DNA of 64,000 nucleotides from Prostheceraeus crozeri (lineage: Eukaryota > Platyhelminthes > Polycladida > Euryleptidae): contig CAJQUW010011532.1 of assembly GCA_907163375.1 (NCBI GenBank), positions 682,001 through 746,000 of the forward strand, given 5' to 3'. The first letter of the stretch is position 1. Each line of letters opens with the position of its first letter. Of this stretch, positions 14,501-24,941 are shown one piece after another. The position numbers were made by a program, and so were the translations under genes. The notes below the pieces were generated by a model. It saw nothing but the letters and a program-made list of their open reading frames with translations, was not told the origin of the DNA and ran no database searches.

Positions 14501-17500
14501 TCTTAAGACAATTTCATTGTAGCATTCTCAAACACTCCCATGATCGTTTAATATTTTTTTACTATGCACGTGTTGGGAAAATATGACGTTTTTATTTCAC
14601 AATTTCCCAAAGGTCAAAATTTTCACTAAATTTGAGAAGTATTTGACTTTTTGACAAGTCAAAAGAACGCATGCAAGTCAACTAGAGTTTATGACAGAAA
14701 GTTTGTAAAAAAAGTGGAAAATGAAGAAAAAGGTACTCGAAATAGGGAGGTGTGTAGCTCATGTAATTGGAAGCGGAAGCGAATAAAAATCAATCGCTTC
14801 CGCAGCCCTGGCTCTCAAAATAGAAAGGAAATTTTTAGAGGAAAGTCGGTATTCCATATATTGCCGCAGGCCTTCCAATCATTCGCGTCACAAATGGATC
14901 CTAGGGCTCTCTAATGATGACGCATGAAATTTGTATCTGGGCCCTGGTGACATAATATACCGTCTTGCGCACATTGCCATCGCTTCCTTAATGAAAACAT
15001 TGATTGCATTAGTTGAAAATCATTCGAAAAAGCTGATTATTGATCACATGATTTCATGCTGTACGGCATGTATACCATCTGTAAGCAGATTGAATACTGT
15101 TGACGTTGTGCAGTGCGGTGAGTACATAGTAAATTTTCATTTGTTTTGAAAAATATTGTGCATGCATGGTAGGCTTGTATGTCACATTTAATTTGCATCT
15201 CATTTGACGTAGCGAAAGCTATATTCTTGCACTCTAAAGCAATTTCTTGCATAATTTCTTCAGATAAATGAATGGACTAAGTAGTCACTTGATTTGACGG
15301 CCGGCTATCAAATAATTGATAAATTCATACGCTGGCTCTTTTATTTATCACCCTTTCCGTTGTATAGCGTTATTTTTTCATATTATTGCTGAAGAGTCCT
15401 GTCAATAAGCCATCACATAAGTTGATTCAGAGAATTTTGATGATCAAATGAGGGAAAGTTAGTGATTTCAGATACATTAAATTCCGGCTCGGGTGCATAC
15501 CGAAATTTTCAGAGCCAAGCCCGGCCCGGGTTCGCTTCCAGCTCTGATGATAACTTTGCCTTTGGTGCTCTATCATTTTTTGTCCACTATTCATTCACAG
15601 CATGTAAATTTTCGTTAAAAATGAATTTTGCATGGTTGAATAAAAAACAAAATTCGCATGTTTACAATACATTATCATTCTACAGATGTGTCTGCAACGC
15701 TCCGTTCTATTCTGGCGACGGTTTCAAATGCGCAGACGTGGATGAATGCGCATTAAAGACTGACAAATGTTCACCTCTGGCTACATGTACAAACATTGAT
15801 GGTGGATATACTTGCGCCTGTCGAAGCGGCTATCAGGGTGATGGCAGAACGTGTATGGATGTTCATGAGTGCAGTGATGGCAGTCACAAATGCAGCAAAA
15901 ATGCACAGTGCATCGAGAAAGTGGTGAGTTGATTTAGACGCAGAAATTAATGATGAAAAGTGGAAACGGCTAAGTAGACATTGTCGTGATGCACATGCCT
16001 GAAGAATCGATGCTTACTTAAAATCGAATCTAAATACAAATTTGAACTTCATTTACTATTTTAATTCTTTATCTCATTGACGCTGCAAACACGCCGCAAC
16101 GCCGCAGTCGCCAGCATTTTCAATTGCTATTTCCAATAGCATGATAGGATTCTTTCTGTGTTATCGGAAGACATAGACATTTTTATTACATTTCTCTTGG
16201 TTGCTTCTAAAGTTGTATAGGGTGACATCATTGACAATTTGCCACAATGCATATTTACTTTTTGTGTTTGGAACCTTTTGGCGTCCCTTGAATCGTAGAA
16301 GATTTCATTCCAGAAATGTCAGGACTTGCTAAGCGACAAGTCATTCACTGATAAGTAGACATTAAACTAAAGAAGCGAAGTTCCAATCTCATAATAGTAG
16401 AGCACACAGTGATACACTTGCTTAAATTTTGTTCTCTTCCCAGGGTTCGTACGAATGTAAATGTAACAAAGGATATAAAGGAGATGGTAAAACCTGCCGA
16501 GACGTTGATGAATGTAAGGCTGAAAAGCCACCCTGTCACAAGCACGCACTTTGTATGAACACAGAAGGATCTTTTCAATGTAAATGCAAGTCAGAATATG
16601 AAGGCGATGGAATTAATGTCTGCAATCTTATTCTCATCGACGAATGTAAGGATGGAACTCACAAATGCCACAAACATGCTACTTGCACCGATGAAAGACG
16701 TGGTTACACTTGTAAATGTAAAGGTGAGTTCATTGGTTTGAGTTATAATGATAGTAAAGATACATTTTTGAAAAATAACTAACTGGACCAATGTCGAGAA
16801 CTTCTTGCATTTTTTATGTATTTCTGTGATCAATTTCAGCCTCAGTGTTATCCTACAGTCACTAGAATCAACTCATTCATAGGAATTATTTTTTATCTGA
16901 CGATGTAACTCAATATCTAATTATTCTATTTGCATTGCATTTGCAAAAAAAGAGGCATTTAGTAATTATTACAGGACCACTAACGCAGGTAACAGGTCAA
17001 TAGTTTGCGAAAATTAATGGATACCCGTCGAAATTTTTACTTATCTGTTGATTGAGTATCTCAACTGTACCCGGATATGGCTGCAACTTCTCATAGGGAG
17101 CTGCATCAATGTTTGGAGATGTGAATTAGGCCCTATAATTATTCCTGATATTGGATGAAATGGCAGCCATTCAGTTCTGCTCATATTATTCAACTGAGGA
17201 AGCAACTCAATACATCTATTCTGTTTGCATTGTGTTTGCAAAAAGCAGTATATATTAATAGCTACAGATGTACTAGCTTGGGCAAACAAAGTAGTTAAAA
17301 CGAAAGTAGTATTTAATGATCACACGTGGAAATTTCACTTGATAATTGCGTATCTCATTTATAGGAATTTAACTTAAGAATTTTAATACAAACATCAGCT
17401 GATCTTCTCATTCTGCCGTATTGCCAAATTTCTCGAAAATGTTGAGGTTTGTTGAATTTCATCGAGTCGGGATAGTGGCATAGGGATGAAATATGGAACA

Positions 17501-20500
17501 TGTCCATCACTATTGAACATTCACCAATGACATACTGTTCAGTTCATACCTTAAAGTAAGTATATTATGTAGAATGGCAACTCAGTATTAATTTAGTCCG
17601 CAATGTGTATGCAGTTTCGATTTTATTGAATGAACTCGAGTTGAGACCCAGCACCAAATGCCAGATGAGCAAATTTTTGCAGTTTTTTTAGAGAATACCA
17701 CGCAACTGACCAATCATGATAGCAATACAGAAGGAACAATAGTATTTAACAAATCCTTCATGTCCTGACAATTTTGGAGAGGTAATGCTTGTCAAATGAG
17801 CTATTCGATAGGTTACTATTACAGTATAACTAATGCTCAGTTTTAGAAATAAGCTCAGTATTTTCTGAAGCGTGCTCATAACACAAACTACCTGTCACAG
17901 AAAAAGCAAAATGTCATAATCAAAGACAGCCATTATAATTAACTCTGAAAGATCCACAATATTATTCAGATTTAAAAAAGAAATGAAACACTAATTTAGT
18001 TCATCATGAAATCATGCCGGTGAAAATCGAATTAAAAACTTTAAATTTCAGCCAGCCAGATGCACAATGAGATCTCAACTTTTCCATGAATACTTGGATT
18101 ATAAATGCGGTTCATGAAATTTCCTTGATAATCAGCATAATTTCCGCTTTATTAAGACTTCTGTTAGTAAATGTTCATTCATTTGCATATCCAATAAGTT
18201 TTCATACTACTTATATAGAGGTATCAAATCGCTAGTATATAAACAGAGGAATGATTTGTAAACACTTTGTTTGAATTAATCAAATATTTTTCGGACCGCA
18301 GGAGCGTAATCTGCAAAAAACTGAATACTTTGATGTAAGTATCTTCACTGTATGCTGACATTTATTTGAGTCGACACTCTACCTACTAAATACTTAATGT
18401 ATGGTGCATATCCAACTGCAAATGTTTTCCGAGTCAAGGACCGCATGTACCATCAGTCAATGGGAGACACTGTCAGATGTAACAGGATGTCTCTTTGTAA
18501 TAAAATCAGCGGGTGACTGTTAAACTCTGACCGACATTTTTAATAAGAAAATTGATTCAAATAAAAGTAACTGTTTTCCTCTGGTATGGCCACTGGAGTG
18601 CCGAAACTGAGGGCTTTCAGCTGTCATTTAAGTCATTGATCTGACAATTATCCTGCAGAGTCAGTCAGAAAACTTGTCACACATTAAGCATTGATATCTC
18701 TACTTTCCAGATGGCTACACCGGTAACGGATACTCGTGTGAGAACATCAACGAATGTTCGAATGACATCAGTCCATGCCACAGAGATGCACAGTGTACCG
18801 ATCTTGAACCAGGATACAAATGTAAATGTAAAGATGGCTTCAAAGGTGACGGGAAGAAATGCACTGATATTGATGAGTGTGCAGACAAGACGCATAAATG
18901 TCATAAACATGCCAAATGTTTCAATAAAGCCGGATCTTACGAGTGCAAGTGCAAGTGAGTGAAGAAGTCTCTTCATTTGAACTATAAGACAAGAAATTTA
19001 TCATTTTGAATGACTGCAATCCTAACATTTGCACCAGCAAAATGAACCTGAGTTGCGCGGTGTACCATTTTTATGTGCAGGAATTCCTAAATTATGTTCA
19101 GAAGGCGGAAGTCCATATTGCAATATTTTATTGATGGTTCGCTAAGCTCATCACTGCCTCTTAGAGCGGACACGGCAGATCAAGTGACATCAGACTATCG
19201 GGAGTGAACACTACGCATTTGCATATCAGTCGAACAATGAAAACGGTGTCTGAATAAGGCATGTAACAATACAATAAGATCACGTACGAAGTCAATAAAG
19301 TCAATCACATGATGAGATAGCGAAGGAAATAAAATTAAATAAAGGGAAAGAAAAGGAAAAGTTAAATCAAAGTACAATCATACAAATACTCTTTTTGAAC
19401 ACACAATACTGGTTTGGTAAAACGAATCTGTACAGCCTCTGCAACACGTAGCTCAAATGGTGAGCGGCACTGTCTCACTACTTTAAAAAAGTCTTTGTTG
19501 GGAGGTATGGAGCAGGTTGAGGCATGGCGTGTCACGGCAGAGGTTGGGAGGGCCCTTGACCGTGGTCGGCTCTGTTGTTGTAGGCACCACTTCGGTAAAT
19601 GCTCATCTATCCTTGTGCCCAAAGAACGTTCCGTGCGTCCCAAGTAGCCTGCTCCGCAGGCGCAGTTGTAGGCATAGACCACACAAGAACGGTGAAACGT
19701 CGGAACTTTGTCTTTGGGGGCGTTGGGTGCTAGTGATTGAGTCCGGTACCACACTCTCAACTGCACGTGAGTAAAAGCGCGCTCTACCATCTTCACAATG
19801 CTGCTTGCTATCTGAGCTGAGGAGTTCCCGGTGTACTGAACCGCAAAGAATACCTCTTTCTTGGGCACAGTGGGTATCTGAGGACGCACTACAGGAGTTG
19901 AATGTCTCTCGATGAACCAGAACGGGTAGCCGTTGTTGGTTAAAACACGTCTGAGCAGCGTAAACTCCCTTTCAAGATGAGCCGGAGAGCAGAGGCGATG
20001 CGCACGATGGAACAGAGACTTCACTAGATTCACCTTGTAAACTCTAGGGCAAAAGGAGTCGTAGTTGATGTATACCCCAGAGAAGGTTGGCTTCCGGTAT
20101 ACCGAGGTCTGTATCCGGCCGTCAACAACATGAAGTGAAACATCTAGGAAGTGATCTCCACTGTCTTCGGTGAACTTGAGATTTCCATGTAACGACGATA
20201 AAGAGAGTTGAGCAGGAATTCCGTAATTCCAAGGATGCGTTTACTCGTGCAACTTTATTGCTGACACTTTTCGATCGATGATGAGTTAGTAGAGAATGGA
20301 CAATGGAGGCAAAGGCATTCCTTCAATAATCGTACTTCGTGCGTCACCAGACAATAGCAACTGAGTGAATGGTGCTGATCTCATCAGCTTATTGTCTTTT
20401 GAGTGTCAGTAAAAAGTGGCAGCTAAAAGGACACAAGTATAACTATCACTTTCTATTGTCACTCAGAAGATAATGAGCTGACCATTCATTAAATTGCTAT

Positions 20501-23500
20501 TGTCTGGTGACGCATGAAGCACGATTGTTGAAAGCATGCCTTTGCTTCCACTGTTTGTCCATTCTTTTCTGACTCATCATAGATCGAAAGTGTCGGCAAT
20601 AAAGTTGCGCGTGTAAACATGCCCTAAGAGAAGGCACATCTGCTAATTGTCTATTTTTTCTTATTCTTCTCTACAGCTACATGCCGTGCAATGCCTTTGA
20701 TAGTGAGATATCGGTATGATTCAGGCAGGGGTGTGGAGCCGAGCCGGAGCCGGAGCCTTAAGGAGCCGATGGTTTTGGCCGGAGCCGGAGCCGATTTATC
20801 ACAAAGGCTCCGGCTCCGGCTCCGATAGTTTGAGCTTTTATATAAATCTAGAATTTTGAAAGTTATTAATTGGCATCATAAAAAAATTAAATCATTTGAA
20901 ATCTAAAGATATGTCTTTTAAGTATACCAATGATCTGTCCTCCACGATATCTTTCTTTGCAGTTGCCGCCTTCTTTTGTATCATATGTATTATATTTACA
21001 CACTTGTGTAATATTTTTTCATTACATATGCTTCGTAAGACTAATTTCCATAGCTTTTAGTGACAACGTATTCTCCAAAATCCATTAATTTGAAGACTTG
21101 TTATATGCATGCTAACTAGATGATTGTAGATTCATCGAGACAAGTCGCCAGTCATTTATGTACACATTTCCAGTTCAGTCAGCAAAGATAATATAGCTAC
21201 ATTTCTTGCGCAATGTCTTAAATCTAATACGGTTACTATGTAGGTTACCATCTATCGGTATGGCTACTGGCAGAAGCTACTGGCATCTGTGACAATGCCA
21301 ATTTCCTTAGATTGTAGTGTAGGCTCTTGTGCAGTCCCCCCACCTACATTTTTCAAAACAATCGATTATTCAATTTGACCAATTTTGATTGGAGGGATAA
21401 CTCTTCACACTCACACGAATGACCTGACTACAAGTCCTCGCATGGCTATAGCAATAAGCGACCCAGCCACTTCTATTAGCGCCTTATTATTCTAAAGGTA
21501 TCTCATTCACAATGAATTTCCTTTGACTTCAAAATTCAAAGGGTATATTTCAATGCGAAAAAACCCGAAGTCAAATTACAATGTTGACTTGCTGACGAAG
21601 TTTGCGACTATGACATCGCAATTACCCACGTAGATTTTTACAACAGCACGGAACGCTTCACTCAAACCGGTGATGCTGAAACGGACATCCAATGGTGATG
21701 CATCTTTTGACCAGAGAAAAATGGGGGGGGGGAGGATTGCACAAGAGCCGTATTGTGTAATAATATTTCCCCAAATGTCACAGACCAGTGGATTTCAAGA
21801 ATTCTCATTATTATTTTTTCCGTCTGTCAACACTTTATCCTGATATCATGTTGACTTACATGTAATCAATGAAAAAGACTTAGACGCTCTCAATAAAGGC
21901 GCCTTTTGACCTCCCTTTTCTATTGTCTATGATATTAAACCGCACGCGCATTCGAAAGCTAGCAAAGTAGATGGGATTTCTGCTCGGTGCTCGCAGTCAA
22001 ATTTTTATTATGTATTGCACCCTGCAACATGCTGTGTGATACTCCGAGTTCAGTTTCATCAGCCTAATCATCATCAGAGGAATAGTGGTAATATGTTATA
22101 CATAAATTGAATATAATAATATACATGAATCATTGATGAATTATTTAGTGCAACTTTACGTCATAATGAAAAATATGAAATTAACATAATGTAAGTTAGG
22201 CCTTAACTTATTAAGCATGCTGCATAGAATTACAAAACTCGTCCTAAATTAGATATTTTTAATTTTTTTAAGTATAATTTTCAATTGTACATTTCTAGCC
22301 TACACTGCAATGAGACTATCTAAATTACAATTTCTACAGATGATGAGTCGTGGGCACCGATGATGAGTCACCGATCATATTATTCATAGACCAACAGACT
22401 ATTTGATAAAGGCAATAACAACCTGAGCTAGCCTATATACACTTTAATATTCAATAAAGCAATTGATATCTTTATTGATACGGTATATTTGGCTATATAG
22501 CCTATACCCTTTCCATGTTCGAGTAGATACAGGCCCTATAAGCTATTTAGAGGCATACGCTATCCAGTTTCATGTTCAAGCTTTGTTAAAAAGCTTATAC
22601 TACTATTCGGCCCATGTGACGGCTAATTAGGTATCATCATCACTCATGTGGTCTTATTTAATGTAGCCTCGTAGCAGACTGGTTGCAGGCTAGGCCAATT
22701 TATATTTAGCCAGTGCGGGAGATCTTTATCTAATTTAACCAATCCAGGCTATAACTTTATTTTATCTTTCAGAGATAGTCAATTCATGCAAAAATATATG
22801 ACAAGTATGTTATTTATCATTATATTAGGCTATTATCATTTTTATTATTAACTTAAGTCGTTGCTTGTTAATGAAAACTAATTTGATGATTGTAGCAAGC
22901 CTCTAAAGGCCACACCGTTATCCAAAAAACCCGCTCAACGGATCCAGAATAACCAGCATAGATAGAACCTGAATTTGAAGTCGGAGCCGGAGCCGATGAG
23001 ATAACGCATCGGCTCCACAGCCCTGGATTCAGGTGGCCAAATGTTAAGAAGCTTTTTCAATATACGAAATTCTAAGATATGCCCCGCAGTTAAATTCATA
23101 CTCGACATTGGGCTTTAGAACCATCGTAGTGCGGTATTTCATCGAATTATCTGGATCGTATGCTTGTGCAAGTGATGGGTTTTAGGTTTCTCTTTAAAAG
23201 TTTTTGTTATGCAAGTTGATAATCTGGATGTACAAGAAGAAATTATGAACTGTGCATATTAAAAAAAGCTCCAGTGCTCAAACTCAAGATCATCCCCAAT
23301 AACGAATATTTGTCTTCCTCTTTAATTTAATTTCCGATTTCAAATAAGGCTAATGAAGACGTTCAAGTGCATACCCAATCTGGTTTGTGTTCAATTTTGT
23401 AGTTGATAAGAATCAGGATCTTTCTGAGAATTTTGCGTCTATGCTATAGGACAATGCTTTAGTACAAATAGACACATAATGATGATAAACCATTAGAAAA

Positions 23501-24794
23501 TTCCTGATTTATCAACTAAGATTGTCTTCTCTACGCGTCCTTATTGATCTTTATTCTTTGATTCCAGGGTTGGATTTTCAGGTTGTGGCTTCGCATGTCA
23601 GGACATCAATGAATGCACTAAACAAACGTACAAATGCTGCAGTGGTTCAGTTTGTTTGAATACAATTGGTTCCTACAAATGTGAATGCATTCCAGGATAT
23701 TACGACAGCAATGGAACTTGTAAGAAGGGTAAGTTTCTCCAGCAATTAGTAAATCAATTCCAGGCTTGTCAGATGCAGTTATGAGATACACGGATGAGAA
23801 AACTGATATTCCCAGGAGTCAGCTACGATCTGTATATATTTGCATCCAAGCAAAAAGAAAGTTACAGTTACACTGGGTCATTGACATGGCTGGTATAGAG
23901 GTACAAGTACATAGGAAATGAAAACAGAATCTTTAAGGACGAGAGTGATTACACACACTGAGTAGCGTTATGGAAGAAAGGAGAGTCATAACGTTCAGTG
24001 CGTCACAGAAGCACACATAATTGTAAGGCAGAAGTGGGACCAAGTGGAAGTAAGGTAGTTATGGTAGAAGTGAGACCAAGATCATTGATGATATTGCTCG
24101 GTTTCAAAAGTTTACACAATGCCTTTAATGTGCGATCTCGTCTACGCAGTTATGGGTCAACGAGGATGCTATATTCCCAATCGTACGTGCAAATTATTTG
24201 ATGGCATCAGCGGTAGATAGCGTTTGACTTTACAATGTTTTTACTCGTCATACAGACGAATATATGAGTCAAACTGTAAAACGCTCCTGATGTATGCGCA
24301 GTATGCGTCGACAAGATCACGTATTGATATATTGGAATATTTCTTCAAAGATTTTGAAATTCTATACATCATTTTACTCCTACATATCCTATTGCATGTC
24401 ATATCGATGTGGCTATTCCATTTGAGATTTTGTTGGAATATGATGCTAAGAATTCTCAACTCATGTTCTGCTTCGACTTTACCAAGAAGAACCTCCGCTC
24501 CTTTTGAGAGAGAATTTCCGCTCTTTTCGAGTAGAAAATCTTATGTCTTATGACTTCTGATTGGTTCAGCTTGCCTCGCTCTAACTTGCCCTAACCTAGT
24601 TGAATTGAACACATTGACAATAGTTATCTTTTTCATTCATCGTAGGTCCATGAAGTCTGATGAAGATGTTTTATCTTTCAGATGAAAGTTTGTTTACGAA
24701 GACTTACTCAAGCAATTTAGCGTCATCTTTGGTCAATGATTTGAATACAATCAAAGAACAAGGGGAATCTTACTCTGCCATCAATCTAATCTAA
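2259..24794 (+). CDS. Gene A: EGF-repeat secreted protein, 3' ten exons
   Basis: Ten exons (2259-2520, 6157-6411, 8105-8303, 10681-10900, 13850-14121, 15686-15923, 16444-16723, 18711-18954, 23568-23728, 24682-24794) join into an open frame of 2,244 bp, 747 residues plus TAA. The product is about 17 EGF-like repeats, most of the calcium-binding type (D-I/V-D/N-E-C opening, six cysteines), ending in a 37-residue non-EGF tail. Every splice site used is AG/GT and all phases agree. The exon series matches the last ten exons of gene B on the opposite strand in length and phase. The first exon starts in phase 0 within an EGF, so 5' exons must lie to the left or have been lost; no start codon or signal peptide is visible. 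The likely location is extracellular, by family. A matrix or recognition role is inference. Confidence 0.88.
5656..5911 (-). mobile_element. tRNA-derived SINE with 28-bp target duplication
   Basis: The insert occupies 5684-5883 and is flanked by a perfect 28-bp direct repeat (5656-5683 and 5884-5911). Read on the - strand it begins with a tRNA-like head: an A-box-like TGGCACAGTGGTTAAG, then about 45 nt on a B-box-like GGTCGAGCC. A non-tRNA body follows and ends near a short T-rich/A-rich tail. This is the standard structure of a LINE-mobilised SINE. A diverged second copy lies at 40391-40478. Confidence 0.85.
6157..6411 (+). CDS. Gene A exon a2 (two EGF repeats)
   Basis: Acceptor ATTTCAG, donor GTAATC, phase 1/1. 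It carries the calcium-binding openings DIDEC and NVNEC. Its 255 bp equals gene B exon 17. Confidence 0.92.
6412..8104. other. Gene A intron 2
   Basis: No exon or classifiable repeat was recognised. At 7393-7716 there is a 107-codon open stretch ending just before an AATAAA (about 7715-7720); its composition does not look protein-like, and a solo LTR or degraded transposon tail is possible but unproven. Confidence 0.4.
8105..8303 (+). CDS. Gene A exon a3 (EGF repeats)
   Basis: Acceptor TGCGCAG, donor GTGAGT, phase 1 in and 2 out. It contains the end of one EGF, a calcium-binding EGF (NIDEC), and the first half of a short EGF opening CHSPHATC. The 199 bp equals gene B exon 18, which has the same CHSPHA motif. 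Confidence 0.92.
8617..8700. repeat. Half copy of the 20,231-20,626 foldback MITE family
   Basis: It contains GTGCGTTTACACGTGC and then TGACACTCAGAAGATAAT, two blocks also found in the arms of the foldback element at 20231-20626. Only one side is present, so this is a fragment. Confidence 0.5.
9473..10180. repeat. Foldback (long inverted repeat) MITE
   Basis: The outer blocks TAGTCTGGCGGCCAG (left) and CTGGCTGCCAGACTA (right) are inverted copies. Pairing continues inwards through GAAAATGACTTTC/GAAAGTCATTTTC, CTGCCGAGTTCTATCTGG/CCAGATAGAACTCGGCAG and the GTTTTCTCTGATTAAG region. The arms are about 250-280 bp with several small gaps and a non-pairing centre. It is non-coding. It lies in gene A intron 3, and a fragment of the same family is at 13093-13155. 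Confidence 0.8.
10681..10900 (+). CDS. Gene A exon a4 (EGF repeats)
   Basis: Acceptor CTTGCAG, donor GTAAGT, phase 2 in and 0 out. It completes a short EGF, encodes one EGF with a WQKCCKNA stretch, and opens another (DIDEC). Its 220 bp matches gene B exon 19. Confidence 0.92.
11048..11944. mobile_element. Inverted-repeat element, ends CCGGGTGTCCA
   Basis: The left end CCGGGTGTCCAGAGTCT mirrors the right end AGACTTCATGGACACCCGG. Similarity extends to a shared GAAAATGTGACT block about 45 bp in. The 897 bp between contain no intact transposase. No clear target-site duplication is seen, so the superfamily is unassigned. Confidence 0.6.
12051..13307. repeat. 1.26-kb element with ~145-bp inverted arms
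   Basis: The left arm (12051 to about 12190) and right arm (about 13161 to 13307) are inverted copies. Shared blocks include TCCGAGAGC/GCTCTCGGA, GCACGAGCTTCTTGT/ACAAGAAGCTCGTGC, GTAGATTGTCA/TGACAATCTAC and CCAGTCGTCT/AGACGACTGG. The centre is AT-rich, non-coding, and holds a fragment of the 9,473 MITE family next to the right arm. Confidence 0.75.
13093..13155. repeat. Fragment of the 9,473-10,180 MITE family
   Basis: CTGCCGAGTTCCAG, TTCTTGTCAG and GGAAAAACACATG follow in the same order as in the left arm of the foldback element at 9473. Confidence 0.5.
13850..14121 (+). CDS. Gene A exon a5 (EGF repeats)
   Basis: Acceptor TTTTCAG, donor GTGAGT, phase 0 in and 2 out. It gives the end of an EGF, one complete EGF ([15 protein letters not shown]) and the start of another (NIDEC). 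The 272 bp equals gene B exon 20. Confidence 0.92.
14170..14810. mobile_element. Short hAT-like non-autonomous element
   Basis: The 641-bp insert has imperfect TIRs (CCGAGGTGTGGAAGTGG left; CAGGGCTGCGGAAGCGA as reverse complement of the right end). It is flanked by GCTCTCAG (14162-14169) and GCTCTCAA (14811-14818), an 8-bp duplication with one mismatch, as expected for hAT. The ends resemble those of the larger element at 20726. No coding content. Confidence 0.65.
15686..15923 (+). CDS. Gene A exon a6 (EGF repeats)
   Basis: Acceptor TCTACAG, donor GTGAGT, phase 2 in and 0 out. It encodes one complete EGF (DVDECALK...) and parts of two others. The donor choice after GTG keeps phase 0 and gives 238 bp, the length of gene B exon 21. 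Confidence 0.9.
16444..16723 (+). CDS. Gene A exon a7 (EGF repeats)
   Basis: Acceptor TTCCCAG, donor GTGAGT, phase 0 in and 1 out. It contains the unusual linker LILIDEC before an EGF, also present in gene B exon 22. It is 280 bp, one codon longer than its gene B partner. Confidence 0.92.
16904..17246. repeat. Degenerate ~300-bp tandem-like repeat
   Basis: A block of AACTCAATA, then TTTGCATTG(C/T)(A/G)TTTGCAAAAA, occurs at about 16905-16950 and again at about 17202-17246, with a weaker third trace near 17578. The sequence between also has loosely matching segments. This suggests an old, decayed tandem duplication within gene A intron 7. Confidence 0.4.
18711..18954 (+). CDS. Gene A exon a8 (two EGF repeats)
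   Basis: Acceptor TTTCCAG, donor GTGAGT, phase 1 in and 2 out. It contains NINEC and DIDEC openings. It is 244 bp, one codon longer than gene B exon 23. Confidence 0.92.
19362..20228 (-). mobile_element. 5'-truncated Penelope-like element (RT thumb + GIY-YIG)
   Basis: One open frame of 288 codons reads leftwards from 20228 to a stop at 19362. The first part has the Penelope reverse-transcriptase end signature: [12 protein letters not shown], then [13 protein letters not shown]. The second part is the GIY-YIG endonuclease typical of this class: [17 protein letters not shown], then R-x-D-E-H. The catalytic RT core (with the YxDD motif) is missing because the element stops against the foldback MITE at 20231. 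The endonuclease part has no internal stop, so the copy may be fairly young. By family, such elements copy themselves into chromosomes by target-primed reverse transcription. Confidence 0.85.
20231..20626. repeat. Foldback MITE abutting the Penelope fragment
   Basis: The arms are inverted copies over nearly the whole 396 bp: GCGTTTACTCGTGCAAC/GTTGCGCGTGTAAAC, ACTTTATTG/CAATAAAGT, TGCGTCACCAGACAATAGCA/TGCTATTGTCTGGTGACGCA. The central part includes GAGTGTCAGT and CACTCAGAAGATAA. It would form a long hairpin and carries no coding sequence. Confidence 0.82.
20726..23025. mobile_element. 2.3-kb hAT-like non-autonomous transposon
   Basis: The termini are CAGGGGTGTGGAGCC and, as reverse complement of the right end, CAGGGCTGTGGAGCC (14 of 15 identical). 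The insertion is flanked by a perfect 8-bp duplication GATTCAGG (20718-20725 and 23026-23033), the hAT hallmark. Subterminal GGAGCCGGAGCCG repeats occur near both ends. No transposase frame remains in the AT-rich interior, which itself holds a nested element at 21322-21749. It lies in gene A intron 8. Confidence 0.88.
21322..21749. mobile_element. 428-bp TIR element nested in the hAT copy
   Basis: GGCTCTTGTGCAGTCCCCCC at the left is mirrored by GGGGGGAGGATTGCACAAGAGCC at the right, allowing two small differences. A GTA trinucleotide flanks both ends, which could be a 3-bp target duplication. It lies wholly inside the 20726-23025 element and has no coding content. Confidence 0.65.
23568..23728 (+). 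CDS. Gene A exon a9 (last EGF)
   Basis: Acceptor TTCCAG, donor GTAAGT, phase 2 in and 1 out. It encodes GFSGCGFAC and then the final EGF with DINEC and [12 protein letters not shown]. Its 161 bp equals gene B exon 24. Confidence 0.92.
24241..24459 (-). pseudogene. LINE reverse-transcriptase C-terminal remnant
   Basis: The - strand frame contains [18 protein letters not shown], then [18 protein letters not shown], the pattern found after the catalytic motif of CR1/Jockey-type LINE reverse transcriptases (L-x-W-x-x-H-I ... Y-x-x-x-I-R-S-V-L). It is a short isolated piece in gene A intron 9. No TSD or tail was identified. Confidence 0.55.
24682..24794 (+). CDS. Gene A terminal exon a10
   Basis: Acceptor TCTTTCAG at 24674-24681, phase 1 in, stop TAA at 24792-24794. 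It encodes a 37-residue tail with KTY, SL-x-x-DL-x-x-IK and GES. The same length and spaced matches occur in the terminal exon of gene B (KTY, SL-x-x-DL-x-x-IK, GES), which fixes this exon although it has no EGF. An AATAAA lies 86 nt after the stop. Confidence 0.85.
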
Positions 24795-24879
24795 TTTCAG
24801 CTTTCCGTGTCGTGATTGATTTGACTATTCAAAACTTATTTATAAAACTTGATACATACATAATCGCATCAATCTTGGG

Positions 24880-24885
24880 AATAAA
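24880..24885 (+). terminator. Gene A polyadenylation signal
   Basis: AATAAA located 86 nt downstream of the gene A stop codon, in the correct orientation. Confidence 0.6.
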
Positions 24886-24941
24886 AAATTGTATTATATT
24901 ATCTTGATGTTTTTATTTTTTACATCGCAGCCTGTTTCGGA

